Origin: Eleusine coracana subsp. coracana
Taxonomy: Eukaryota; Streptophyta; Magnoliopsida; Poales; Poaceae
Reading direction: 5' to 3'
Length of the DNA: 64,000 nucleotides
Assembly (NCBI GenBank): GCA_032690845.1
Contig: CM064424.1
Coordinates: 36,159,511-36,223,510, forward strand
The position numbers and the translations under genes were made by a program. The notes below the pieces were generated by a model. That model was not told where the DNA came from. It was given only the letters and a program-made list of their open reading frames with translations, and ran no database searches. Shown here in pieces: positions 35,106 to 47,375 of this stretch (position 1 is the first letter of the stretch; each line of letters begins with the position of its first letter).

Positions 35106-37117
35106 CTAGGTCTTGTTCTTGGACACCCACTTGTACATTGTCGACCTCTCAAGATCAACAATGCACTTAGGCACCTATATGCTCTTGACCTTTCTCTTCT
35201 TGTTTGGTGGTCCAAAAGCCTTTGCTTTCACCTTGCCATCCTTGTTCCTAAAAATCTTGAAGTGGGTGTTCTCATGGAACAACTTAGCATTAGGCAAAAC
35301 AAAGAAACTTATCACCCTAGGACAATCCTTGGTGGTGTGACCATCCTTGCAACACCTCTCGCAATAATAGTCATCGGCGAGTAGGGGCTTGATCCATGTG
35401 GGGATGGAATTACTTGTCCCGATGATGTCGATGGAAGTGGGATATGAGCCAAGTCCACGGTGGGAGACATTGTTTACAAGGTTCCTCCCAAGAATCTACC
35501 ATGTGTGAGCCTCTTGAAGCCGTCCATCACCATCTTCCTCTCTTCCATGAGCTTAAGATATTCCTTCAAAACAAATGGCTCGAGAGAAGAAATCCAAACG
35601 GAGGTGGTTGGTTCATCACATATAGTAGAAGCATCACTTTTTGATGAACTAGAGGAGGGAGAGGCAAGATCATCCACATTGATGGCCTTGAAAATAAGTT
35701 TAAGGGCCTCGTACTTCTCACGTAATTCTACATGATCACCCTCGAGTTTGTCATAAATCTTGTTTAGGGTCTCATGAGATGTGACAAGGTCCTTGAGCTT
35801 ACTCTCAAACTCACCAACATGGTCCTTAGCCAACTTACACTCTTTTCTTACCACATCCAACATCTTGGACTACTTGACGACGATGTCGTGGGCTTGCTCA
35901 AGCATACTCCAAAGCTTGGCACAATAGAGCTCCTCATCATGGCTGTCATCACTTCTCTCATCCTCACTCTCCCCAAGGTGGCTCACAGCCATGAGGCACG
36001 TGGGAGGTGGAGGAAGAGCTTGTGAAAGTGTGGTCTTCATATGGGTAGGCCGACCACTTCTTCATCATCACTCGAGGAAGAGGATATGTCACTAGAGTTG
36101 TCACTTGTCCACTCTCCAACAAGGGCCTTGCAAGAGAACTTCTTTTTGTAGTCTTGAGCTTTGCCTTGTTGAAGTACCTCTTATCCTTGTTGAAGTACCT
36201 CTTCTTCTTTTGCTTGGCTTTGGGGTCTTCTTCTTCATCATCATCACTTGAGTCTTGAGCCTTGAAGGTTTTTTTTCTTAGGCTTGGGACACTCCCGAAC
36301 AAAGTGGTTTTTGGAACCACAGTTGAATCACTTGCCCTTGGACTTGGAAGCAAACTTGTTCTTGAAGGTGCTCATCTTCTTCATGAGAAGAGCCAAGTCC
36401 TCACTCAAATCATCTGCATCATCATCATCTTCCATGACTGCCTTCTTCTTGCTTTTCTTGCTCTTGCTTGATTCTTGCTTCTCAGCTTGAAGAGCAAGGT
36501 TGGATGGTTGTGGATCATCCATCCCCAACTGGTAGCTCTCAAAGGCAGTGATCTTGCCATGTACATCCTTCATGGTCTTGGTCTTGACGTCACCTTGCAA
36601 GGTGAAGGTGATGATGGACTCATACTTGGGGTCTTTGAAAAGCCTCAAGAATCTTCTGATGACCTCCACAGGCTTGAGCTTAAAATAATCCCCAAGTGCA
36701 TTGATCTCCTCCACTAGAACATGAAAACGAGAATAGACAGTGTTAGCTCTCTCATGTGGCAATCTAGTGAAGTTATCATACTTGTTCTTCAGTACATAGT
36801 ATCTTTCCTCTTTGATATCACTAGTACCGTCATGGATACTCTGACTCTCAGTCTAGATACCATGTGCTGTCGAACTCACATCCAACCTAGCAAAGACATC
36901 CTTAGTTATGCATGTGAACAAAGAATTCTTGGCCTTAACATTGTTCTTAATGAAATCAGGTTCAAGTAGGTTCACATCCGCATCCGATTCATGGGTCACC
37001 ATCCATATCTCCGGATCAAGGGACTCCATGTTACTCCATGTAGGCTTGCATACGTGCCTTTCAATACTTGTAGTCCTCCCCATTGAATATAAGAACACTT
37101 CCCACATGTCTTGGCAT
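35106..37117 (-). pseudogene. gag: C gag, broken
   Basis: Homologue of B gag with the same domain order: UBN2 domain, acidic tract, CCHC knuckle, coiled coil and second knuckle (CERCCKDGHTTKDC). The ATG is at 37115-37117. The breaks include a TGA for the Trp of the start region, a 10-bp tandem duplication (ACATGGAGTA) shifting the frame soon after, a TGA in place of the first Cys of the first knuckle, and a TAG for the Trp of KSIWVPK. The frame change before the second knuckle is at the same place as in B. It cannot encode a working Gag. Confidence 0.8.
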
Positions 37118-37156
37118 CCTTACTCAAGGCGATGAAGCCTCAAAGATGAGCACTTG

Positions 37157-37168
37157 GATCTGATACCA
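37157..37168 (-). promoter_or_regulatory. C primer-binding site
   Basis: TGGTATCAGATC on the minus strand, two bases from the LTR; initiator-Met type with one change at the end. Confidence 0.88.
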
Positions 37169-37170
37169 CT

Positions 37171-38769
37171 TGTAAGGACCGAAGGCGTACCGAGATGGAG
37201 GGGTGGTGAATCGATAGCCGACCACAAAACTGAATACTTCAATTTCACACCACTTAGAACCTAGCAATCATTGCAACCTAACAATTCTAGGAGGCCAAGG
37301 CCCTAGACATGCTAGTGTTCATGATGAGTACACAATGCGGAAGCTAAACATACTAGTCTATGCAAGCCACAAGTCACCCTATCAACTATAGCACACAAAT
37401 GTAGAATAGTAAATAGGGGTCAAGGAATGCTCTTGATTTATTCTTGAGGTCTTAGAAGGATGGCGCCTTCCCCTAATCCTTGTTAGACTACTCCCGCCGG
37501 AGTGTCGGTCCCTCCCGCCACCAAGTGGAGTTCTTTCCCACGAGCTCACAATCACTCCCGGAGTGAAGACACGGTGCATGTCACCGCTACCACCAAGGCA
37601 CCAGCTCGCCTCCCTCGAGAACTTGCTGGACTTCCCGAGCCAACACAGGCGCTCACTATTGATGCCCCTTTCACCGACAGGTTCAAATCGTATACAAACA
37701 TGTGACGGCCTTCACAACCAATCATGATAGGCTCGATCACCGATACCTAACCGTTCTAGGTCTCACCGTAGACCAAGAGTAACAGACTAGATCACAGCCT
37801 CAAGGACACCCTAGCCTTAGACGTGCAAGATGCTCTAGTTATTCTCACTAGCAATCTCAAGATATGCAATATCTCCTCCTAGTGCTCTTGTCTTTTCCTC
37901 TTGGACCTTATCAAATGCTCTTAGGTATTCCACTGGTCAAGAGAGGTCTCCAAGACCCCAGCAATGAAGTTATATAGGCTTCCAACGTCCAACTAGCCGT
38001 TGCTCCACAAAATCAGCGTTCTGGGTCAACTGACTGGACTGTCCGGTCAGTGTCTGACCGGACCGTCCGATCACTACGGTCTTCAGCTCCAACGGCTCTG
38101 CCCCTACTGATTTCTCCACTCACCGGACCATACAATCAGTTGACTAGAACATCAGGTCCATTTCTCTCTCCAGTCTAGAAACATTTTAGTGTTGCTCTAC
38201 TTCTACCCTGTGTGAACCCATATAGACCGGATCGTCCAGTCACTATGGCTTCCAGCACAGGCGGAATCCTTGCTGCCCTCTGAAAGTTCCAGACCAAACC
38301 TCTAAGTGACCGCACAGTCCGGTCACCATTGACCCCTTTATCTAGTCACTTCATCCAAAAGCTGAAATTCATTATCCTCACTTAGACTTCGTTTCCCGGC
38401 TTCTCCGAACAACTCCTTGGCTTCTCCACTTTCACCTAGTACCTATGATTTCACTGAGCATTCATGCACATCACCTACTAGACATGACGTAAGAGAAATG
38501 ACCTAGACTCGCTTGATAGTCCAGTTTTTCCTATGGACTCAGAGCCCTAACAACTAAACAATTGTTCCCAACACTGAGCATGCATGCGTGTGGTCATTGT
38601 CATCCATCGCCAAGGCAACCATCATCCATATGATTTGTAATAGAGTTTAGAGATGATTCCTATATACATAACACTCGTGTAGATATTAGCCCACAATTTC
38701 ATAGTTGTCATCTATCACCAAAACATTTATACCTTGGGGATCCAATCATCAATGGTTATAAAGCTTACA
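37171..38769 (-). repeat. C 5' LTR
   Basis: TGTAAGGACC on the plus strand to GCTTACA, 1599 bp, similar to the B LTRs. The minus-strand TATA box is at 37970-37976. Degenerate GACCGGAC/GTCCGGTC palindromes lie at 38027-38325. Confidence 0.92.
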
Positions 38770-39916
38770 TTTATTAGACTTTGGTCTTTACCTTGCATTT
38801 CCCGTTTGGTTGGTGGCTGATATTAGGTTTTACGAGCCACCAACACCTCCCCAAGCTTAAACCTTTGCTCGTCCCGAGCAAATTAAAACTTAGAAGTGAT
38901 GGATCAGGAGTTGCTTCAATATTAGAGCCCTGCAAGGATCAAGTGCACAAACACATACTCCAACATAATATGGGTAAGTGTAAACCAGCACAACTTGGTC
39001 ATTAAGTCATCCTCATTGTACAACGGGGTTTATTGGCATTTTATAACCTTGTCATGAGTGGTTGATGTCTAGAACGGCTAGTTTATACTTTGTCATGCAA
39101 TCCCCTACTTGATCATGAGTCCAAAGTTTTTATAATGCTGCATAAGGTTCAAATTCTTCGCTCTTGGTGTAATCTCTCACTATGACTCTCATCTCTCAAA
39201 AAGTGTATTTCCTTATGAAGTACTAATCATACTTTAAAATTTGTCTTTATATGTGGGGCTTGGTAGGATGGCCCATCTAGCATGCTTTTATTGTTAAGTT
39301 AAGAGATGGTCATCGTGAAAAGATTTTGCATCTCTATATTCCAATCATTTAGAAATCATGTCCAAGGGAGAGGGAGAGAATGGACTCACATGAAGAGTAG
39401 GCTAGCATAATTGCAAAAGCCTTGGGTACAAATTAGTCCCAAAAGACTGGATTTTTGTGCTAGAGTGTTAGGATGGTTCATTATTTTGCTCAAAGATATT
39501 TTTGAACCTTGAAACTTGATGTTGTATGTCCATGAGAGCTGATAAACTTTTCTTATCTCCTTTTCTTCCTTTCTTCTATTTTCTTCTTCATTCTTTTCTT
39601 TCAGCTCTTATGGTGTAGGGAGATTAATTCAATGGTTCAAATATTTTGTAGACTTTTCCTAAGCATTTATTGGAGAGAACCAAAATCTTTCTTATAGGAT
39701 CAAACTTTTGCAAAAGGAATGATTTTTGGTTGGCATGCTTGGTGAAGTGGATGTTTCAATCCAAAGTGGACACCGCATAACCAAGCATGATTAATTGAGA
39801 ACTCAAGGATAACGTGAAGGAAAATGATTGGCTTTGGAATTGCAAGTCCCCCACAAGGATCAAATCCTAACTAAACTCAATACACACATAGATGGCATGA
39901 AAGTGGGTTTACAATT
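38770..39916 (-). mobile_element. Element D: remnant of a Tat-like gypsy element
   Basis: A 76-bp LTR stub (38770-38845, minus strand begins TGTTGGTGG) is followed by a purine tract (AAGCTTGGGGAGG), a hairpin and about 1 kb of non-coding interior. C interrupts the LTR, and E abuts the interior at 39917. D is therefore the oldest layer in the window. Its PPT region matches A in layout but not in sequence. There is no coding sequence. Confidence 0.75.
38846..38882 (-). promoter_or_regulatory. D purine tract and pre-PPT hairpin
   Basis: A perfect 8-bp inverted repeat (TTTGCTCG, TCC, CGAGCAAA on the plus strand, 38864-38882), 18 nt from the LTR. Against A one stem pair changes from A-T to G-C on both sides. 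Confidence 0.78.
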
Positions 39917-40139
39917 TGAAGGACCGAGAAGGCGACCAGAGAGAGGGGGGGGGGGGTGAATGGGAGCCAAATAAAATTCTCCAAGAGTACATGGCCTATA
40001 TCCCAAAAACAACCCAAGCCAACCTCCAAATCGATCACCAAGACTACACACACCAACTTGTGGTGTACTAGCCCTAGGAGTGATCAACCACACCAAAGAA
40101 ACACAGCGGAAACAAAAAGGGAAGAAGCAATGCTCAACA

Positions 40140-40500
40140 GTTCAGAACTGAACACTCATCGGTAGTGCCGATCCCTGCCATCGGCAGTGCCGGTTGTAGC
40201 TATTGATCGAGTACAGCCAAGACACAAATCTACTGAAAAATAACATAGAAAACAATTAACAAAGTTGGAAAACCAAGGCACAAAACATGAAAGAAAAAGA
40301 CTCAAAAACTAAGTTGTCCTGACGAAGAATCGGCAGTGCCGATCAGTTTATTGGCACTGCCGATTGGCGGTGCTGATCCAGGCGATCGACAATGCTGGTC
40401 TGGTCATCGGCAGTGACCACCGGCACTGCTGGTCCTTGCTGGTCCCTCGGCAGTAGGTGCCACCGGCAGTAGCCATCGGCACTACTGGTCGGGCCCGACA
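40140..40500 (-). repeat. CGGCA(G/C)TGCCG palindrome cluster, E LTR
   Basis: About ten perfect or decayed copies of ATCGGCAGTGCCGAT lie within 360 bp. The same cluster is at 63467-63810. In the sense orientation it lies after the TATA box and would be in the transcript. Confidence 0.8.
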
Positions 40501-41113
40501 GATTCAGAACAACAACAGCAAACCGCAAAGAAAAAACCTTATCAAACGAACTCCAAAAATCATGAAATTTGGACCAGATGATCCTCAATACATCATGACC
40601 TTTATCCTAGGAGATCAACTCAATTGGCTCAAGAAATCATCACGAATTTCAGATCTCGTGCCAAGAACACCAAAAAGGGGAAACTTGAGAAATCCTTCAA
40701 ATCGAAGGTGCTAGAGCCAATAATTCCATCAAGGATCCATAGAGAATTATCCTAGCTCATCCTAGCAACAAGTTTCTCAAGAAATCCGGGCCAAAAACTC
40801 ATCCAAAACTGAGATGAAAAATCACCACGAAAATGCTTCTAAAAATAGGAAAAAGGGAATTTCGGGATTCAAGTGAAGAGGGAAATCTTGAGCACGAAAA
40901 TACTTCTCATATCATAGAAAGGTGCTTACAAGATTCATAGGTACAAGGCTAGGAAGCCACCCTCTTCCTCCCACTATTTGGAAGAGCAAGAGATGTCTCT
41001 CACACACCCACTACTCTCCTCTCAAACATGAAGTCCTCTCCTAGCACTTTGAATAGAGTCCCAACACAAGGCTAATGGAAGAGAGGCACCTCTCCCACTA
41101 GCCACACCTCTCC

Positions 41114-41120
41114 TTATATA
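41114..41120 (-). promoter_or_regulatory. TATA box of E LTR
   Basis: TATATAA on the minus strand, about 750 bp into the LTR. Confidence 0.68.
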
Positions 41121-41869
41121 GGCCTAGGGTCTATTGTCCACATGACCACTCTACCCTTGACCTACATAACACACCCACCTACCACCGGCGGCATAACCGT
41201 CCATCTTTTTCCTCATCGCCCGAATGCCATCGGACGCTTCACGTCTTTACTTCATCTCGACGCAAGCTCCGTGATGGTGCCACGTGCACCACCAACCACC
41301 GCCACCGATTTTGAGGCCCAAACTAGGAAACCGCCTTGCACGCTTCTCAAAGCACGACTTCTCGATGTTGACGCGTGTCACCGTGTCCCGTGATCCTGAC
41401 CACCGGCAAGTCTCTCCCAGTCCCTGTCCACCGGGCCCCCGTGTCACTTGTACCGGCATCTCGTTCGCCTTGACCTGGTCAACACGCCATCTTCATCACC
41501 ACCACGGTTTTGAGGCTCAACCGCGAAACCGTCCGTGCTTCTTGCCTCTCCACGTGTACGGTATGGATCACCCTTGACTTCACCTGGCATCCAGATCGTC
41601 TGGCCCCAAGTTCCCTACTTGTGCCTGATCCTCTCGCCGTTGACCGCCAAGTTGACTCCAGTGACCTACACATCATGAGACAAGCAAACACATTTCCCAT
41701 CTCCTGCAACATCACCAATATCTCCACCAACTCCGGTTAGTCATAACCATGATATGCAAACCCATGCAATCCCTGGATTCCCGCATTTCAACTCAAACAC
41801 CAAATCTGCTCAAGTCAATTACTCATCACAAATATAGCAAATCATGGCACATATCCACATGGTTTCTCA

Positions 41870-43218
41870 ATCTCCCCCTTGATGAGCACATTGACAACAC
41901 CAAATGCACAAAGATTAGAGATTGAAATGCGAAGCCGAATAAGCACATCCTAATGGCCAAACCCAAAGAAAAGGTGAACACAAGCCATCTAGCAAGTAGG
42001 GATCACAAAACCAAGAGTTGGCAAAGAAAGCGACTTGAGACGTAAAGAATGTGAAAAGCACATGAACCGCTCAAGATCATGATATGCTCCCCCTCAAGTT
42101 GTGGTAGGTCTCATGTAGTGCAAAATGGATCATATGAATTTCTTAGCATTATTTGTGCATGACCCCAAAATTTTCTCCCCCTTTGGCAATGAACTCATCA
42201 AAGAGGCAAAAGAACAAGCAAACATGCAATGCATGAAAATGCAAACCTAAGGAGCTTCAACAATTATGCAAACAAGCATTTAACTTTGCTAACCATAACC
42301 ATAGTGCCATGAAGTGTAAAGATAATAGCTCCCAATCATGCAAAGATAAAAAATAGATAGCAAGGCATAAACACCATGAGCTATACAGGCTAAGCAGAAA
42401 GATTGACTAGCTTAGATAGAATCAAATTTTACTTATCATGAGAAAATCTGCCGCCACATGTGTAAGTACTCTCATCCAAGGCAAAACAGGCACCAAGTGA
42501 ATCATAAGAATCTAGCCAGTTTCAATCTCAACAAGGGCAACAAGCACTCGTAGAAAATGAGCTCTACAAATGCTCACATATAAAATAGAGACTCAGTTGA
42601 TCAAGTGATTATAGTTTATCCTCATGTGTCCTCTTATCCATGCGGAGGGTCGCACGACTGGGTACGACAAACACCCCGAGGCTTCAAGTCACAATGTTTG
42701 GATTTAGCATTATTGAGTAATTCTTGATCAAAGCACTTAGCAGATTTTTCAAGATTATGCACAAGACAAAAGAGCATGCCTTTGCGGCAAAAGGAACACA
42801 CGTTCCCATAATGTTTCATCATGAGCTAAACATTTGCAAAGCCTTCCATTTCGCAAACACAAGGTGCCAAAGCCAAGACATCCTCTAGACTAGCCTCAAT
42901 GCAAGCTTCAACAAGGATAATAGCAATTACACACATGGTGAGCAAGTTTTAGCAAGATTAGATCATAAGGTTCACAAGAAGCTCAGTTTATCTATAAAAT
43001 TAGCAAGTTGCTCACATGAGTTTATAACAGGCCATCTAGAAAATCTAAGCATGAGAGATTACCATCACATCCACACAACTTAGCTCAAGCTCAATCATAG
43101 CAAGGAAAAATGCACAGAAGCATAAGAATCAAAGCTCATCTACCAATGCATATATTACATATGAGATGCAATGCAAAAATGGTAAGATACATATATACAA
43201 GAGAAAATCAACTCCCCC
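41870..43218 (-). other. E 3' untranslated region with repeated purine tracts
   Basis: Non-coding interval between the end of pol and the 3' LTR. GGGGGAG tracts occur (as complement) next to the LTR at 41870-41880 and at 42087-42097, 42174-42187 and 43211-43224. The last overlaps the pol stop codon. No env-like ORF is present. Confidence 0.75.
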
Positions 43219-44054
43219 TCAAATGATGCCATAGGGATGACAAACACCAAGCTCCCCCCGAAGAAAAGCATGTCTCGAAGCATCTAGGGGCTTAGTGAGG
43301 ATATCAGCTAGTTGGTTTTTGGTATCAATGTATTGGAGCTCAACATCCCCCTTCTCAACATTGTCTCTCAGGAAGTGGAATTGCACATTGATGTGTTTGA
43401 CCTTACCATCTTGGACTCGGTTTTTGGCTAAGCATATGGCACTGGAGTTATCACACATGAGTGGAACACCCTTAAAAGTCAACCGATAGTCTCTCATGGT
43501 AGATACAATCCATAGGATTTGTGAGCAGTAGCTAGCAACAGCTACATACTCAGCCTCTGTGGTGGATTGGGCAACACTCGACTACTTACGAGAAGACCAA
43601 CAGAGCAAAGAAGTACCCAAGAAATGGCAAGTACCAGAAGTGCTCTTCCTATCAATTCTACATCCAGCAAAGTCCGTATCCGAATACCCAATGAGATCAA
43701 GAGATGAAGATGCAGAGTACCAAAGACCAAACTCAAGGGTGTATTTGAGATACCTGAAGATGTGCTTGACAGCCTTGCGATGAGTCACCCTTGGGAAGCT
43801 TGAAAGCGAACACAAAGACACATCGCAAAGTGTATGTCAGGTCTTGTTGCTGTCAGGTACAAGAGGGAGTCAATCATGCTCCTGTACTCCCTTTGATCCA
43901 CCGCTTCACAGTCTTCATCAGGGTCAAGAGCCGTTGTAGTGGACATTGGTGTAGACAACGGCTTCACATTGACCATGTCGAACTTCTTCAAGAGATCCTT
44001 CGTGTACTTGGCTTGATGTATGAAAGTGCCTTGCTTGCACTGCTTGATTTGAAG
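43219..44054 (-). pseudogene. pol: E RT C-terminal end and RNase H, broken
   Basis: Continuation of E pol on the far side of F. It starts with the RT connection (FDMVNVKPLSTPM, then REYRSMIDSLLYLTATRPDI). After a frameshift near 43800 comes the copia RNase H: YSDTDFAGCRIDRKSTSG, then TTEAEYVA, CDNSSAICLAKN and QLADILTKPL. A TAG lies between SSRK and SSVAQ, where Gln is usual. RNase H degrades the RNA of the RNA-DNA hybrid. The segment is cut off from its catalytic half by F. Confidence 0.88.
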
Positions 44055-45180
44055 CCCAATGTCACACCCAGGTGTCTCATTTCTTGCTTAGCACAAATTG
44101 CCAAAAATTTTGAACTCAAGTATGAGCATGAAATAATAGAGGCAAGTTAAAAATGAAATTTTCTCAAGCCAAAATAAAACCCTACAACCAAAAACTTTGA
44201 AGTAAATTAAATTTCTATAAATCTTAGGCCAAATAATTACATCAGAACTATGGTAATAATAAAATAGAATCTTGGGCCAAAAACCAGAATTTTATTCCAA
44301 TAAGAAATCATTCAATTAAATGGTTTAAACCTAGAATTGATTTAACTTTAATTAATAATTCTAATTAAATTATTTTCCTTCTGGCCAATTAGAATTCACT
44401 AATGAAATGTCCATATTCTAATTAGCTCACCCTCAAAATTTTAGATTAATTGGATTTAAGGAAGTATTTTAAATCAATTAAAATAGAACTAGGGACTTCT
44501 TTGCAAGCTTTTCAAAAAGCCGAGGACCTCTCTACAAAAATCACCGTCGTCTTCCTCCTGGCGCTGGCCGATTCCCGCCCGAGCGTGCCTGCGCGATTCT
44601 CTGCCGCCGCTGCTTCTCGGAACCCGGCGCCGCACTTCCCCGCGCTCTCACTCGCTGCCGACGCGTCGTCGCTGCCGCCCAGCCGCGAGCTGCCGCCGAG
44701 GCGAGTTACCTTCGCCCTGCACGAAGCCGACTCCTCTGCCACCTCGATTCTCCCCGCCTGACCGCTCCCGTATTTCCGACTGAAAGACAGCCCCTCGTGC
44801 CCGCTCTATCACGTCACATGCCTGCTCGGTCACCCGCTCACCGCTAACTGCCACCGCTCTACGTCCCTTTTTCCCTGCCCGAAGCCGGCGTAGCTCTGCC
44901 GCGCTCCTTGTTTCCCGGATCCCGACCGCTCCCCGTCACCTAGCAGCACCAGAGCCCACGCGTGATCGCCCCGTCACTTCACCCTGCCCTTCTCCCTTGC
45001 CGCACGCTGCTACCAACGGGGCCCGCAAGTTACTTTTCCCCTGCCATGCTCTGCCTCTGCTGCTGCGCCCACGCTGCTTTCTCCCCGTGCGCTCAACGGT
45101 TCCCCGAGTCCTGGCATTGCCCAAAACCACGTGCGCGCACCTGCCTTCCGTGTCCAACTAAGAACTCGAACTCTTGGGCC

Positions 45181-45188
45181 TATAAATA
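45181..45188 (+). promoter_or_regulatory. TATA box of F 5' LTR
   Basis: TATAAATA after TTGGGCC, followed by a C-rich initiator region. The copy in the 3' LTR is at 55416-55423. Confidence 0.72.
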
Positions 45189-45400
45189 ACCCCCCTGTTC
45201 GCCCTTTTTTCTCTCACCCATCTTCCCGCCATTAACAGAGCCGAGCCTAAGCTCAACTCCCGGCCACTCCCTCACTCCGGAGCCACACCGAGAGCACCAA
45301 AACCCGCGCTTACTTCCCCGCTACCCTTCCACCCCCTTGGCTTGCACAATCTTCCGGTGAAGCTCGGCTAATTTGCAGGATCTCCAAATTCTGTTCCCCA

Positions 45401-47375
45401 ATGGCCGCTGACGACGCGCTCCCAAATTCTGGCGACTCTGGTGAATCTCGTCTCCCCTTTCCTCTTCTCAATGATTCGCAAGCTTCTTACGATCATTCCT
45501 GACCCCTCATTTCTTTGATTCCTCGAGCAAGAACGCTGGCCTTAAACTTTTCCCCGGCTGACCCCCCCTCTACGCCGCCGTACCCGAGCCACCTCTATGG
45601 TGAGCCCCACCTTCCGGCCTTCCCCGGCGTTCGCCGACCTGATGCCAATCCCCGCCATGCCCCTGTGAAGCTCTAGTCGAAGACGGCGTCCAAGTTCGCA
45701 CCTCGTAGCAGAAACGAGAAGTCACCGAACCTCTGCCTCCTGCTGCCTCTCGTCGCCGACTACCCTCCGGTGAGTTTTCCACTTTGCGAACCCCTGGCAT
45801 CCCCGCCTCGCCGCGCACATCATTTCCCCTCTTCCGCGCGAGCTTTCGACCACCCTAGTGCCCTGCGGTGAGCCCTCCGGCCACGCGCCACCACGCTCCG
45901 GCACAGCCGTCTGGCAGCTGAGCTAGCGTCCAGTTGGCGCTGATGTGGCTGGCACATGGCGCTGACATGTCAATTGTTTAAACCCAGGAAATAGTAGAAA
46001 ATTGATGGAACTTCAAAAATGCATAGTAAATTCATTTGCTTCCTTGAAGCATATGGCTTCGAGAACTTGTTAATAAGGTTGTTGGCACCCACACTCTAAT
46101 GCAATATGCATCCGTCATTTTGTTGCATTCATCATGTCATTGCATGTAACGGTATTTCAACACTACCGTTTAAACCCTTGTTCATCAATAGGTAACGACA
46201 CTCAGGAGCAGGACCCCGACGTCCAGCAGGACCAAGAGCCTGAAGAACAAGAGACTGTAGTAGCTAACACTAGCGTGGATCCAGGCAAGCCCCAGTTTGC
46301 ATTAGCCTCTTTATAAAGTTTTGCTAGTTTAATTCACTACTAGTGTCTATGCTTGAATTGTTGCATTAGGTCATAGGAGTTGATTGGAACCCAACTTGCA
46401 TGTTTTCCCCAAATGACCTATGTTGTTCTCATTAGAAACTTGGTAGGTTCGGTACTAGGATGCTATGCTTAGTAATTGATAAGTCTCGGTAGTTATCATG
46501 ATTACTATGGAATAAACTTGGTCACTAAAATGGAACTTATGTAACAGAAGTTTATTTTGATGTTTGGCCGGACATGGAATTTGCATGTGTAGGTTTGCAG
46601 CAACACATGGGTGTTGGCTGCGGTAGCCCTGTCTTGCCCACCCTAGGCCCGTCCGTGGTCGGCCCCTTGATCAAGTTTTGAACAGTACCGAATGCATGCT
46701 AGTTTCATGGGCACTAGTAAACTGATGTAGCATTAAAGATCGCTTATATCAAGGACGGTTAAGGTGCGTACCACGAAGTACTGTTGGCAAGACGGCATGC
46801 CCACTCGACGTCACCACACCCGGGTCTGGATGTGGGTGGTTTTTCTTGTGAAAGGTTGTCATATACGACCTTAATTGGTGCGTATGTGTCGTGTTATTTG
46901 GGTTTTTCCAGCTGGTGTAAATCAATTGCAATTGCTGTCCCTCGCAGTAATGAGTACCGCTTGTTCATCAGGCCAATCACATAGTTGCTCATGATATCAT
47001 GGATATGGATTTGTATTGGTTATTACTGGTATATTTTATTGTTCTATTGTTGCACATATTTTATGTATTGTTTTATTATCTTATTGTTGCAACTAAAGTT
47101 ATATTCAGCACAACCCATTTAATCTAAAAATAAAACTTGATAGAACTAATAGGTTGCTTAGTGCGAGTTCTTTTTAAACAAGCCACCTATTAGAGCCATT
47201 GCATGTCTAGGTTTTTGATGGGTAAGTCTTGCTGAGTAATTAGTACTCAGGCTTTATGCTTATGTGGTTTTCAGGTAATGAAGAAATAGATTTGCCTGCA
47301 GATGTGTTGCCTTAGGACGTGCAAGTCCCTGAGGGTTGGACTGCCCATTGGGAGTCTGATCTGCCGCCGCAGTGA
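45401..47375 (+). CDS. Putative three-exon LTR-embedded mini-gene, F 5' LTR
   Basis: Proposed exons are 45401-45440 (ATG, ending G|GTGAAT), 46192-46284 (after CAATAG, ending CCAG|GCAAGC, a GC-type donor) and 47275-47375 (after TTTTCAG, ending TGA). All three junctions are phase 1 and join in frame to 78 codons including the stop. The product would be acidic and Gln/Glu-rich (EQDPDVQQDQEPEEQE) with a Trp-containing C-terminus (PEGWTAHWESDLPPQ). The ATG is about 220 bp after the TATA box. A TAG at 47313-47315 interrupts exon 3 here; the 3' LTR has TGG. I recognise no domain, and splicing is inferred from the sequence alone. Confidence 0.4.

Larger units (their letters stand above)
34284..38769 (-). 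mobile_element. Element C: partial SIRE-like non-autonomous copia element, B family
   Basis: Minus-strand relative of B. One LTR (37171-38769), the primer site, gag and the post-gag spacer are present. The element stops at 34284, at the junction with the outer L LTR, at a point matching about 26060 of B. L therefore inserted into C, and the rest of C should lie left of the window. Like B it has no protease directly after gag. Confidence 0.88.
39917..41869 (-). repeat. E 3' LTR
   Basis: 1953 bp. On the minus strand it runs TGAGAAACC...GGTCCTTCA. The TATA box (TATATAA, minus) is at 41114-41120. A long G run (C run in sense) at about 39946-39957 and the CGGCAGTGCCG cluster lie downstream of it, in R-U5. 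Confidence 0.93.

Noticed and set aside
44450..45190. Long Arg/Pro/Ser-rich ORFs on both strands in GC-rich sequence (also 54705-55424)
   Set aside because: They lie in U3/R of the F LTRs, are open on both strands because the sequence is GC-rich, and differ between the two LTRs by indels. There is no domain.
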